From Shewanella nanhaiensis (lineage in GTDB: Bacteria; Pseudomonadota; Gammaproteobacteria; Enterobacterales; Shewanellaceae), in the NCBI RefSeq assembly GCF_019457885.1, contig NZ_JAHZST010000004.1:186001-250000 (forward strand): a DNA stretch of 64,000 nucleotides, read 5' to 3'. The notes beneath the pieces are model-generated. The model searched no databases. It worked only from the letters and a program-made list of their open reading frames with translations, and had not been told where the DNA came from. Shown here piece after piece: positions 55,690-63,558 of the stretch. A program made the position numbers and the translations under genes. Numbering within the stretch: position 1 is the first letter of the stretch; each line of letters opens with the position of its first letter.

Positions 55690-56742
55690 ATGAGTTACAT
55701 CAAACCACAATTTAAGCACCCAAGGCTGCAGGTCAATGATCTTGGCTTAACCCATAGAGATTATGAAGGCGCATTGTCGACGTTATGTGCAGGCTGTGGG
55801 CATGACTCTATCACCTCTGCGGTTGCACAGGCCTGTGCAGAACTCTCTCTTCCACCACATAAAATTGCTAAGTTATCAGGTATAGGTTGCTCCTCGAAAG
55901 CGCCCACCTATTTTCTTAACAATGCCCATGGTTTTAATACTGTGCATGGACGTATGCCTTCGGTTGCAACGGGGGCGAATATGGCAAATCGCGATCTTAT
56001 CTATCTTGGGATGTCCGGTGATGGCGATAGTGCCTCCATTGGATTTGGTCAGTTTGCCCATGTGGTCAGGCGCCGTTTAAATATGCTCTATATGGTGGCC
56101 AATAACGGTGTATATGGTTTAACTAAGGGCCAGTTGGCAGCCACTGCTGAGCAGGGGATGAAGAGTAAATCTGGTGAGGCGAGTCTGTTTACCGATATTG
56201 ACCTGTGCGTGAGCGCGCTGCAGTTTGGCGCGACCTTTGTGGCGCGCAGTTTCTCCGGTGATAAGTCGCAGTTGGTGCCCTTAATTAAGGCGGCGATTAG
56301 CCATAAGGGGTTTGCGTTTATCGATATCATCTCCCCCTGCGTGACCTTTAACAATAACCCAGATTCAAATCGCTCCTATGATTATGTTCATGATCATATT
56401 ACCACCGCTGCGGTGGCGGATTTTGTGCCTGTTAAGCAGGAGATACGCTGCGAGAATGGCCAATCAGATAGCGAAGATATCTGTCTTCATGATGGCTCCA
56501 TTCTGCGTCTGTCGAGAATAGATGCCGATTATGATGCCCATGATCGTATCAAGGCGATGACGAAGATTGAGCAACATAAGGCCGAGGGGAAGATCCTCAC
56601 AGGTCTGATGTATATCGACCCAGAAGCCGATGATTACCATGAGATAAATGGCACATCTGATGCCCCTCTGAACTCTTTAAAGCAGGAAACACTCTGCCCC
56701 GGTAGCCATGTATTGAAAACCATTAATGAGAGCTTTAGGTAG
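55690..56742 (+). CDS. 2-oxoacid:acceptor oxidoreductase, beta (TPP) subunit
   Basis: A 350-residue protein of KorB type. It has CAGCGHDSI near residue 34, GIGCSSKAPTYF, and the thiamine diphosphate motif GDGDSASIGF followed by NNGVYGLTKGQ. The CXXC with later Cys residues fits FeS cluster binding. It lies 9 bases after the alpha subunit gene, with GGAGG ahead of its ATG. A terminator follows at 56766. It completes a three-gene operon with the GltD-like subunit. Confidence 0.92.
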   Translation: MSYIKPQFKHPRLQVNDLGLTHRDYEGALSTLCAGCGHDSITSAVAQACAELSLPPHKIAKLSGIGCSSKAPTYFLNNAHGFNTVHGRMPSVATGANMANRDLIYLGMSGDGDSASIGFGQFAHVVRRRLNMLYMVANNGVYGLTKGQLAATAEQGMKSKSGEASLFTDIDLCVSALQFGATFVARSFSGDKSQLVPLIKAAISHKGFAFIDIISPCVTFNNNPDSNRSYDYVHDHITTAAVADFVPVKQEIRCENGQSDSEDICLHDGSILRLSRIDADYDAHDRIKAMTKIEQHKAEGKILTGLMYIDPEADDYHEINGTSDAPLNSLKQETLCPGSHVLKTINESFR

Positions 56743-56765
56743 AGTAAGTTTTGAGTTGAAAAGAT

Positions 56766-56792
56766 AAAAGCCTGCAAGATGCAGGCTTTTTG
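56766..56792 (+). terminator. Rho-independent terminator of the oxidoreductase operon
   Basis: AAAAGCCTGC (56766-56775) and GCAGGCTTTT (56781-56790) form a perfect hairpin with a T-run, 24 bases after the stop. Confidence 0.9.
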
Positions 56793-56959
56793 TTTTTTGA
56801 ATTAGATGTGTTTATTGGTGCTACAACCCGTAAGGTGTGCACTATAAGCCTCCCTGTTGGAGTAGATGACAAGATTTCATTTACATACGACAAGTCTTGG
56901 ATCTCAGATGGGTTTCCGGTATCTCCAAACTAGTAAGCCTCAAACCCCTAGACAGAAAA

Positions 56960-57100
56960 GTGATTTACCACGGAGTACACCAAGCTCTCGGAGAGAGGCA
57001 AAAGAGGAGCCAAATCGGAGAGATAACTTTCTCGTAAATCAGCAGGTGTGGATGCGACTACGAGCTTCGATTCTAGAGATAACTAGGCTCTTACCACATC
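56960..57100. repeat. Degenerate intergenic repeat modules, copy 2
   Basis: Contains a CCACGGAG-type segment with CTCTCGGAGAGAGGCAAA (about 56968-57002) and an AAATCGGAGAGATAAC segment followed by CAGCAGGTGTGGATGCG (57012-57057). Both recur almost unchanged at 62337-62444. A 91-codon frame through this area is not supported as a gene. Confidence 0.7.
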
Positions 57101-57164
57101 GTAAATTTGTTACCGTATGTTCAAGTAAAATTTTTAGCTAATGAGTCAACTATAATTCACCTTC

Positions 57165-57206
57165 TATATGATAGAGTACACTCTAAACATTAAAATTATC
57201 ATATAG
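57165..57206. promoter_or_regulatory. Perfect 10-bp inverted repeat before the nuclease-fold gene
   Basis: CTATATGATA (57165-57174) and TATCATATAG (57197-57206) are exact complements with a 22-base spacer, ending 15 bases before the TTG start of the next gene. The spacing of about three helical turns between arm centres fits binding by a dimeric or tetrameric repressor, or an RNA hairpin in the leader. Confidence 0.45.
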
Positions 57207-57221
57207 ATAAAGAGGTTGTAG

Positions 57222-58748
57222 TTGTCAGACTTTGATTACGATGTCAATTTAGGGAAGCTCGGTGAAGAAGAGTTATCACGATGGTGTACTTCTTCTGGGC
57301 TTGTAGCAAATCGTTCTCTAGAAGAGGACACTATGGGATGGGATCATTTAATTGAATTTCCATACATAAAGTCAGATGGACCACAAGACAAACAAGAAAA
57401 ACCGATTGAGTGCAAAATACAAGTCAAATCAACTCAACGCACTGACAAAGGTGTGAATATCAAGCTTTCAGCTTTGAAGAGATTAGTAGACTATACCTCT
57501 CCTGCCTTTATTCTTTTCTACGAATATGACGGCTTAGCCTCCCCTGTACTTGAACACTCATATCTAATTCACGTAGATAAGAAACTTATAACTAGAATAC
57601 TAAAGAAAATTCGACAAAACTATTTACTGAAGACTCCCAAGAAGCTGAACAAAATTGAGCTAAAAGTAAGTTACAGCCAAAAACACAAACTACCAGAAAA
57701 TACTGGTGAAGAGCTGAGAGGAAAAATAGTAAGCTTTGTTCCTGATGGAATTGCGAAATATCAGCAAGACAAACATGAATTAACTGAAACCGTTGGCTAC
57801 GAAGATGGAGGCTATCAGTTCCATTTTAAAACAAGTGGGAATGAGCTAGAAGACTACTTTATGAACAAAGCGTTGGGCATAGTTACTTCTCTGGATGTTA
57901 AAGATGCAATAATGCAAGACACACGGTTTAGTCTAGACGGTATCAATATAAGCGAATCTGACGTAGCAAAGATTGAAGTGTTCCCAGAAACACATGACAA
58001 GTGCAAGCTACGCTTTAAAACCAACCATTATTCAACATCTATATCATTTGACGCTGAACTAGTGAAGGTTCCAAGTGTACTTAATGGCTATAATAGATTG
58101 TTATTTAAGGCAAACTTATTTTCAATAGAGCTAGGGAAAATGACTAATAACTCGTTTGAGGGCATTAAGCTTCATGAGACACTCGACAAAAAAGTGTCTA
58201 TAGAAGAATGCATTCGTTTTTTTAAAGTGTTTAATTCAAAAAACTCTGGTAAGTGCCTTTTCCTAGAGATCGACTTAGAGAAAAAAGATAGGCCACTCAT
58301 TTTTCAATTTACTATGAAGCATGACTACTTTGATTATTCAGATCTAGTACTAGACCTTCGGTTTTTACAAAGTAGCTTCGATATAGATAGTTCCTTACAA
58401 GTTCACATAGGACAACTAGTTCAAGAGAAAGTAAGAATCGAAGCTTTGTGTCGTCTTCTCCAAAATGATGCCAATGGTCTTGATTTCAGGGTTCCAGACA
58501 CACCAGAAAATGTGATGTACAAGGAGCTCGAAGAAGTGAAACACCGATTTACTTCCATCGTTGTATTAGGTGATTCTGCATTTGGTGCTATTACCCTATT
58601 ACACGCTCGAAAAGCCGAAGATTTTGTATACAAAGCGTATAACTCTGAAATTTTAGAAACGCTAACTTTTAACGATCAGATACCGACTAAAGAGCTAGTC
58701 GCTGATCTTGAGCAACAAGCAATAAGTCGTTTAAGTGATGACAGTTAA
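57222..58748 (+). CDS. DUF4365-type nuclease-fold protein with long C-terminal region
   Basis: A 508-residue protein starting at TTG with AGAGG upstream. The first 100 residues match the DUF4365 pattern of PD-(D/E)XK nuclease folds: LGKLGEEELSRW (Glu15-17), D41 in DTMGWDHLIEF, and the QVKST motif (Gln67, Lys69). The remaining 400 residues show no recognised domain and may bind target or partner. Such proteins occur in defence loci and on mobile elements, but the activity of this one is not established. It is flanked by repeat modules and HEPN genes, which supports an accessory role. Confidence 0.75.
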   Translation: MSDFDYDVNLGKLGEEELSRWCTSSGLVANRSLEEDTMGWDHLIEFPYIKSDGPQDKQEKPIECKIQVKSTQRTDKGVNIKLSALKRLVDYTSPAFILFYEYDGLASPVLEHSYLIHVDKKLITRILKKIRQNYLLKTPKKLNKIELKVSYSQKHKLPENTGEELRGKIVSFVPDGIAKYQQDKHELTETVGYEDGGYQFHFKTSGNELEDYFMNKALGIVTSLDVKDAIMQDTRFSLDGINISESDVAKIEVFPETHDKCKLRFKTNHYSTSISFDAELVKVPSVLNGYNRLLFKANLFSIELGKMTNNSFEGIKLHETLDKKVSIEECIRFFKVFNSKNSGKCLFLEIDLEKKDRPLIFQFTMKHDYFDYSDLVLDLRFLQSSFDIDSSLQVHIGQLVQEKVRIEALCRLLQNDANGLDFRVPDTPENVMYKELEEVKHRFTSIVVLGDSAFGAITLLHARKAEDFVYKAYNSEILETLTFNDQIPTKELVADLEQQAISRLSDDS

Positions 58749-59146
58749 GTATAAGAAAATACAATAAAGAAAGTTCGCAGTTGAGGCTGTCACAATAGTA
58801 TCGAGTGAGTGGAGCGTGCCTAGGAACTTACACTAATCTGATTTTGTGCAGGCGAGTATGCTCTCCGTCGCAAAAAATGTTGGTTGAATGTTCCCCATTT
58901 CAACGTGAGTGTAGTTACTAATGAAAACAAGCCAACAATTTAGAGCTTGTACAGCTTGTTTCTGGACAGAAGTCACCTAGAGTATTGAGTCTAGTTAACC
59001 TGTTTGGGATTAGAAAAAGTATCTTAGTTAATTCAGATCCTCAAACTTGATACAGCACCTTTGTCTTGCAAAATACAAGACCAGTCCCCGTTACAGCTAG
59101 TATTAAGTGGTGACAAAAAATAACTTAAGCCACTCCTGATAAATCA
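58749..59146. other. Intergenic region without recognised features
   Basis: About 400 bases between the nuclease-fold gene and the convergent HEPN gene. No open frame, strong terminator or repeat matching the modules elsewhere was found. Confidence 0.5.
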
Positions 59147-59635
59147 TTATGAGGCCACTAAGCGCGGACGGCGATAAACCTCAAGGTTGTTACTCAATTT
59201 ATCCGCGTAGTAGCAAAGGAATGGGAAAATTTCACTAGCTTTAAAATTAGCTATCGATTCAGGTTGATTTTTGGTACCACGGAATTCAAGGCGATCGATA
59301 AGTTCACCTGACACATCAGAATGAACAACGATATCAAAGTGTGCAATTGAATGACGTAAATTTTGAATTAATTCTCCCAGTGTGCGGATACTTTCGTCAA
59401 TGCTAGTTTCAACTAACCCCATATTCGCCCTATTCTCAGGTGTTAATTCTTCATTCGGAATGTAAGTATCAACCTTTTCTTTAGGCATTACGATTAACCC
59501 CAACATACAGTTAATCGCCAGCGTGTAGTTAAACTGTTCTTCAAACTTGAATTGGTGAATTATTTCGTTATATTGTCTCAACAAAGAAATTGTTCTTGAT
59601 ACAAAATCTTCTTGTAACTCTTTGTAATATCCCAT
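59147..59635 (-). CDS. HEPN-motif protein (pEK499_p136-like)
   Basis: A 162-residue, mostly helical protein. Residues 94-99 (RHSIAH) fit the R-x4-H motif of HEPN domains, many of which are RNases in toxin or defence systems. The N-terminal pattern (EDFVSRTISLLRQY, LAINCMLGLIVMPKE) resembles the HEPN family named after plasmid pEK499 protein p136, by memory. AAGGGA lies upstream of the ATG, and immediately beyond it is a ten-copy TTAAAAA tandem repeat that may alter expression. No matching antitoxin was identified. Confidence 0.7.
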   Translation of the reverse strand: MGYYKELQEDFVSRTISLLRQYNEIIHQFKFEEQFNYTLAINCMLGLIVMPKEKVDTYIPNEELTPENRANMGLVETSIDESIRTLGELIQNLRHSIAHFDIVVHSDVSGELIDRLEFRGTKNQPESIANFKASEIFPFLCYYADKLSNNLEVYRRPRLVAS

Positions 59636-59644
59636 TACTATCCC

Positions 59645-59714
59645 TTAAAAATTAAAAATTAAAAATTAAAAATTAAAAATTAAAAATTAAAAATTAAAAA
59701 TTAAAAATTAAAAA
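59645..59714. repeat. Ten perfect tandem copies of a 7-base repeat (TTAAAAA)
   Basis: The run is exactly periodic over 70 bases, then decays into A-rich sequence to about 59728. It lies 9 bases from the start codon of the HEPN gene on its 5' side and between that gene and the next upstream gene. Slippage would change the promoter-to-ribosome-site spacing in 7-base steps. It is a tandem repeat, not a CRISPR. Confidence 0.95.
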
Positions 59715-59759
59715 TAAAAAATAAATAATCCAGCCAGCCATTAATAACGATTAAAAACT

Positions 59760-60188
59760 TTAACTCAAAGCCAACTTAGCACCTTCAGATAGAAAAACTT
59801 TAATCGAACTTAGAACTGTCTCTTTACTCGCTGTTTTCGCACTTTTTATAAACGAAGAACCTAGAGTATCTTTTGTATTTAGCGAATCAGGAATTAGATT
59901 TAAAAGTTCTAAACCTTTACTCGACAACGTAACCCGATAAAAATCTTTATGATCTCTTCCACCAACCCATATGTAACCAGCTTGTTCTAGCCATTCAATG
60001 GTTGATGATGATATATCAAACAACTGTTCTACAAAAACAATAACATCATCGGATACACTATCGTCGTAGTATTCCAATACTTTGTAAGCAATATCACTTT
60101 CTTTGATACTGATACGTTTGGGAAAGCTTTCATAGCACTCGCCTAAAATCTCTGCAACGCTCAAATTGAATAGTTCTATATTTCTCAT
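59760..60188 (-). CDS. Hypothetical protein, possibly winged-helix
   Basis: A 142-residue protein with no recognised family. The middle part (STIEWLEQAGYIWVGG, then FYRVTLSSKGLELLNLIP) has the spacing of a small winged-helix domain as in transcription or anti-phage accessory proteins. It lies upstream of the repeat and HEPN gene on the same strand, so it could be co-transcribed or act as a regulator of them. The ribosome site is weak. Function unknown. Confidence 0.6.
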   Translation of the reverse strand: MRNIELFNLSVAEILGECYESFPKRISIKESDIAYKVLEYYDDSVSDDVIVFVEQLFDISSSTIEWLEQAGYIWVGGRDHKDFYRVTLSSKGLELLNLIPDSLNTKDTLGSSFIKSAKTASKETVLSSIKVFLSEGAKLALS

Positions 60189-60289
60189 TTCTAAATCTAT
60201 ATCAGGATATTAAGTCGTCATTTTATACCCACCACCAAACAAGCACAGGGGGAAATATCGGATGAAGGTACATGTTATAACTACCTCGG

Positions 60290-60589
60290 CTAAGGCTGCA
60301 TAAATTTTTTGAGCATACCATTTGTTACCTTGTCACCCCACGAACTTAAATCCCCCCACCTTAACTCATGGATTTCTTGTGCTATAGAATGCTCACCTAA
60401 TATTGCGAAAACACAAGCTATTTGAATTCGAACTGAAGGTGTTTTTTGCTTATCGAATTCTTCTTTATTCAGTGAATACTGATCTTCTGAGTGCTTTATG
60501 TACTTAAGTAAATGGCTGCTATCAATCTCCTCCAAATATGATTGAAGGTCATCGAGTGCGCACCACGGTGTTCCATCTATTCCAGACAT
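60290..60589 (-). CDS. Hypothetical 99-residue protein
   Basis: A small acidic protein (beginning MSGIDGTPWCALDD) with several predicted helices and no recognised domain. An excellent AAAGGAG site a few bases before the ATG supports it as a real gene. It is part of the accessory island between two HEPN genes. Confidence 0.6.
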   Translation of the reverse strand: MSGIDGTPWCALDDLQSYLEEIDSSHLLKYIKHSEDQYSLNKEEFDKQKTPSVRIQIACVFAILGEHSIAQEIHELRWGDLSSWGDKVTNGMLKKFMQP

Positions 60590-60856
60590 AAAAACTCCTT
60601 TCTAAACTAAATTATTGGCGCCATATTTGGACTCTAGCTCTTCTCATCAACGTGATGTTTCTTTTGTTGCCAATTTCATACTCGATATTGAGCCTTTCGG
60701 CATAAACACGGGTTAATGAGTAAAATAACATGGTGCACTAAATAAAAATCAAGGGGAGATCAATATTTAGGAACTACAATGTATCCAAATTATTGGTGCC
60801 AATTCCTAAACGCTTAGCAGTTACGTGTCCATGTTTATTTTCTTACTAGGTTTCAA

Positions 60857-61327
60857 TCACCTTAATTTTTCTAAAGTTTCTTTTGATTCACAAGCGACTT
60901 CATCAATTTCCGCAATGATTTTTTCGACTTCATCTTTTGGCCACTTCATATCAGGAAGAGGTTTTGTAGGACTAGCTTGATAACTTAAAATTTGTGACCC
61001 ATCATCATCTGTACAAGGATGCGCATGTATCAAAGCATTCCTTTTTACAATTAATCTAGCAAAATTATCGGTGCATCGGTCTAGCTCACTTTGAGTGACA
61101 TTGTTAGGTAATGAACTTAAGCTTTTGATTACTTGCTTAAGTTTACTTAAGACAGCTCCAGAAGTCATAGGTTTACCACGGCTATAATCACTAACAAAGC
61201 CATTTTCTAAATATTCAATTATGTAAATGATAGTCCATTCATAATATGCAAAAACATAGACAGCTTTACCTACTAAAGCTGCATATTCATCATTAACTGG
61301 AACTCTGGTTGTAGTATGCTGATCCAT
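60857..61327 (-). CDS. Second HEPN-motif protein
   Basis: A 156-residue, mainly helical protein with KRNALIH at residues 95-101, matching the HEPN R-x4-H signature (Arg96, His101). AAGGAGAG precedes its ATG. It belongs to the same strand as the other small genes in the island. HEPN proteins are often RNases or nucleotidyltransferase partners; no MNT-type partner is visible beside it, so its role is undecided. It is not obviously related to the HEPN protein at 59.1 kb outside the motif. Confidence 0.65.
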   Translation of the reverse strand: MDQHTTTRVPVNDEYAALVGKAVYVFAYYEWTIIYIIEYLENGFVSDYSRGKPMTSGAVLSKLKQVIKSLSSLPNNVTQSELDRCTDNFARLIVKRNALIHAHPCTDDDGSQILSYQASPTKPLPDMKWPKDEVEKIIAEIDEVACESKETLEKLR

Positions 61328-61639
61328 TAACTCTCCTTGAAACCTAACATTTATATAGTGCGCATGCGAGTATATTAGGCAAAACGCAAAAGCACATTTA
61401 ATAAACCTATTATTTAAGCCTTACTAAAGTAAAGCTATTGATTTATAAGCACTCTATCAGAGTAGCACTGAATAAACGAGCACGGAAAATTGAAAAGTGA
61501 ACATAGATATTGATGTTATATCCAAAGTAGTCAGTAACTGTCACTTATCGATTGGTAAAAGTAGGTCAACAGGTTTGTTACTGATCTGTACAACCTATCA
61601 TTTGAAACTGATAATCGGGCATTTTCTTGCTAGAGATAA

Positions 61640-62565
61640 TCTCAAATCGAAGAGATAAATAATCGTGTGTAGATACGGCTGTGGACGTTGATGTCACTGG
61701 TATCATCATACGAGCTTGCATCGGGGGGCTTGTATCGTTATCCCTATCTAAAGGCTGTCTCCATACCTCACATAATTAGCCCATGAGCGCATCATATTCA
61801 CCGTATCGCAGAAGTATCTGCACATACGTTGTTCTTTGGGAGCCTGCCATCATGACATTGATGCATCTGATTTCAAGGGAGCTACGGGAGTTACGGGAGG
61901 TTATAGGTAGTAATGTAACTGAGGCCTTTAAACATATTCCCATAACACTAACTCAGCCAAGAAACTCAAATCGGAGAGACTGATGAACTGGTGCAGAAGC
62001 GGCTGTGGCCGTTGACAGCAAGGCCAAAAATGTTCCCTACATTTTTCGGCATTTCCCATGTCCATATAGGTCAGATGCTGTCCTCGAACTTACATGTATG
62101 ACTCTTTTGAAATCAAGAGCCAGCGTCTCGCTGAACCCTTTCAAAGAAATAGTGCACATACGCCCACCGCAGGTGATAGCAATGAAGGAATGACCTTCAG
62201 CCATTCACCAAATAGCAACTCAGCCAAAATCTTTAAGCTGGATCCTGAAACTAGTTCAGGATGACGGCTCTAAGTAGTCATTTGCTAGTACTAAGAAAAT
62301 GTAATCAAGTCTTCATTTGAAGGCTAACAAGCTTTCACCACGGAGGACACGAAGCTCTCGGAGAGAGGGCAAAGAACAATAACTTAGGAGCCAAATCGAA
62401 GAGATAACCTTCTCGTAAATCAGCAGGTGTAGATGCGGCTGCGAGCTTCGATTTCAGGGATGAAATCGTAGAGCGTATAGGGATATATTTACAGCGTCTC
62501 GCAGAAGTGTCTGCACACACCACGCTGGGAGGCGATAGGTCGGAATGAAGGTTCGATCTGGAATC
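61640..62565. repeat. Degenerate intergenic repeat modules, copies 3-5
   Basis: Three copies of the AAATCGAAGAGATA/GGTGTAGAT/CGGCTG module (about 61643-61682, 61967-62007 and 62391-62441) lie here. Others are a GCAGAAGTGTCTGCACA module at 61807 and 62500, an AAAAATGTTCC module near 62026, and the ACCACGGAGGACAC module near 62337. The whole 61328-62714 stretch is gene-free; short frames in it are not supported. The block forms the right flank of the HEPN/nuclease island. Confidence 0.75.
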
Positions 62566-62628
62566 ATATACCAAATATCAAATCTGTTAGAAGCTAAACC
62601 AGAAAATGTAACCAGTCTTCATTCGAAG

Positions 62629-62661
62629 AACATAAAGCCTACATAAAGTAGGCTTTATGTT
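62629..62661 (-). terminator. Hairpin downstream of the lipoprotein gene
   Basis: AACATAAAGCCTAC (62629-62642) and GTAGGCTTTATGTT (62648-62661) form a perfect 14-bp stem 54 bases beyond the lipoprotein stop codon. It probably ends that transcript. Confidence 0.75.
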
Positions 62662-62714
62662 TAAAGGGATGAGTTTTAGTTTCTTCCCCAAAAGAGTATT
62701 GGGTTATAGCCAGA

Positions 62715-63092
62715 CTAATTAAGGGAGCTGCTAGTATTGATGTTGTAGTTCACTGGTGTATGCGTTTCTGCGAAATTAATAACCACGCCGTCACGAACCA
62801 AAATATCGAGCATATGTGTAGTAAAGTTGGATGTAGTTTTCATGGTAAATGCTTGAGCTGATGCTGAACCTTCTGTGTATGTGTAAATCCATTTCACATC
62901 AGTTTCACTTATGACTGTTTTTACTTGAGGCTGACCCAATAAATTTACCAAGCTTACTTCGTCAGTAATTCCTTTTTTTATCAGTGACACTTGTTTAGGT
63001 GTAAAAGATGTACCTGAGTTAATGCTGGATGTGTAGGTACAAGCACTAACTAATAGTAGAAAAGGCAATATTATTAAATATGATTTTCTCAT
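62715..63092 (-). CDS. Small lipoprotein with BamE/SmpA-like fold
   Basis: A 125-residue lipoprotein. A signal peptide ends in the lipobox LVSAC (Cys18), followed by LIKKGITDEVSLVNLLGQPQ, which matches the start of the BamE/OmlA-type repeat, and then WIYTYTEG. It is therefore an outer-membrane or periplasmic lipoprotein of unknown role, probably not BamE itself, given its position and length. It stands alone between repeats and the tRNA gene. Confidence 0.8.
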   Translation of the reverse strand: MRKSYLIILPFLLLVSACTYTSSINSGTSFTPKQVSLIKKGITDEVSLVNLLGQPQVKTVISETDVKWIYTYTEGSASAQAFTMKTTSNFTTHMLDILVRDGVVINFAETHTPVNYNINTSSSLN

Positions 63093-63218
63093 TATATTCC
63101 TTGGAAATAAGTATGTAGTAAATGAGGGGTAATATAGTGCTTTAAGGGAGTTTTATATGTGAACAAGTTTAGATAATGGAAAATACTTCCAGTATGAGAT
63201 TTACTAAATTGAAGACAC

Positions 63219-63247
63219 AAAAAAGCCTACACAAGGTAGGCTTTTTT
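63219..63247 (-). terminator. Terminator after the tRNA gene
   Basis: AAAAAAGCCTAC (63219-63230) and GTAGGCTTTTTT (63236-63247) form a perfect stem with U-runs on both sides, 10 bases past the tRNA 3' end. Confidence 0.9.
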
Positions 63248-63256
63248 GTTTTAAAT

Positions 63257-63333
63257 TGGTGGCCCCTCCCAGACTCGAACTGGGGACCTGACGATTATGA
63301 GTCGTATGCTCTAACCAACTGAGCTAAGGGGCC
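63257..63333 (-). tRNA. tRNA-Ile2 (CAU anticodon, lysidine-type)
   Basis: A 77-base cloverleaf on the minus strand starts GGCCCCTTAGCTCAG and ends GGGGCCACCA, so CCA is encoded. The anticodon loop has CAT. The GGCCCCT acceptor stem and position near rpoD match E. coli ileX, an isoleucine tRNA read as AUA after TilS converts C34 to lysidine. A methionine elongator tRNA would have a different acceptor stem. The placement next to rpoD is the same in E. coli as recalled. Confidence 0.93.
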
Positions 63334-63503
63334 TACTTAAGGAAGTCGTCACTACCGAAAGCGAACAGAAGTATACGAGGTTTAAATCTGCTTGTCACCT
63401 GTGATTTGATAAGAAATTGCAACTTTGAACTCAACTGCTTATCTGTTAAACGATATGTCCATTTTCTACGTTAAGTTAAGTTATAAAATAGAGGGTTAAA
63501 TAT

Positions 63504-63530
63504 AAAAAAACCTGCCGAGTGGGCAGGTTT
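63504..63530 (-). terminator. Rho-independent terminator of rpoD
   Basis: AAACCTGCC (63508-63516) and GGCAGGTTT (63522-63530) pair, and the minus-strand transcript continues into a U-run. It lies about 30 bases beyond the rpoD stop codon. Confidence 0.9.
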
Positions 63531-63558
63531 TTAGTCTTTATCTATCTGAGACTGAGGA

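Noticed and set aside
56866..57141. 91-codon frame between the oxidoreductase terminator and the nuclease-fold gene
   Set aside because: It passes through repeat modules, has no ribosome site and no recognisable protein features.
59645..59728. Possible CRISPR array
   Set aside because: The unit is 7 bases with no spacers; it is a simple tandem repeat.
57222..61327. Prophage or insertion sequence
   Set aside because: No integrase, transposase, phage structural gene or direct-repeat boundary was found.
61783..62193. Two short frames in the right repeat block
   Set aside because: They read through degenerate repeats and have no ribosome sites; the repeats explain their presence.
63257..63333. 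tRNA-Met elongator
   Set aside because: The anticodon is CAT, but the acceptor stem and rpoD neighbourhood fit the lysidine-modified tRNA-Ile2 (ileX type).
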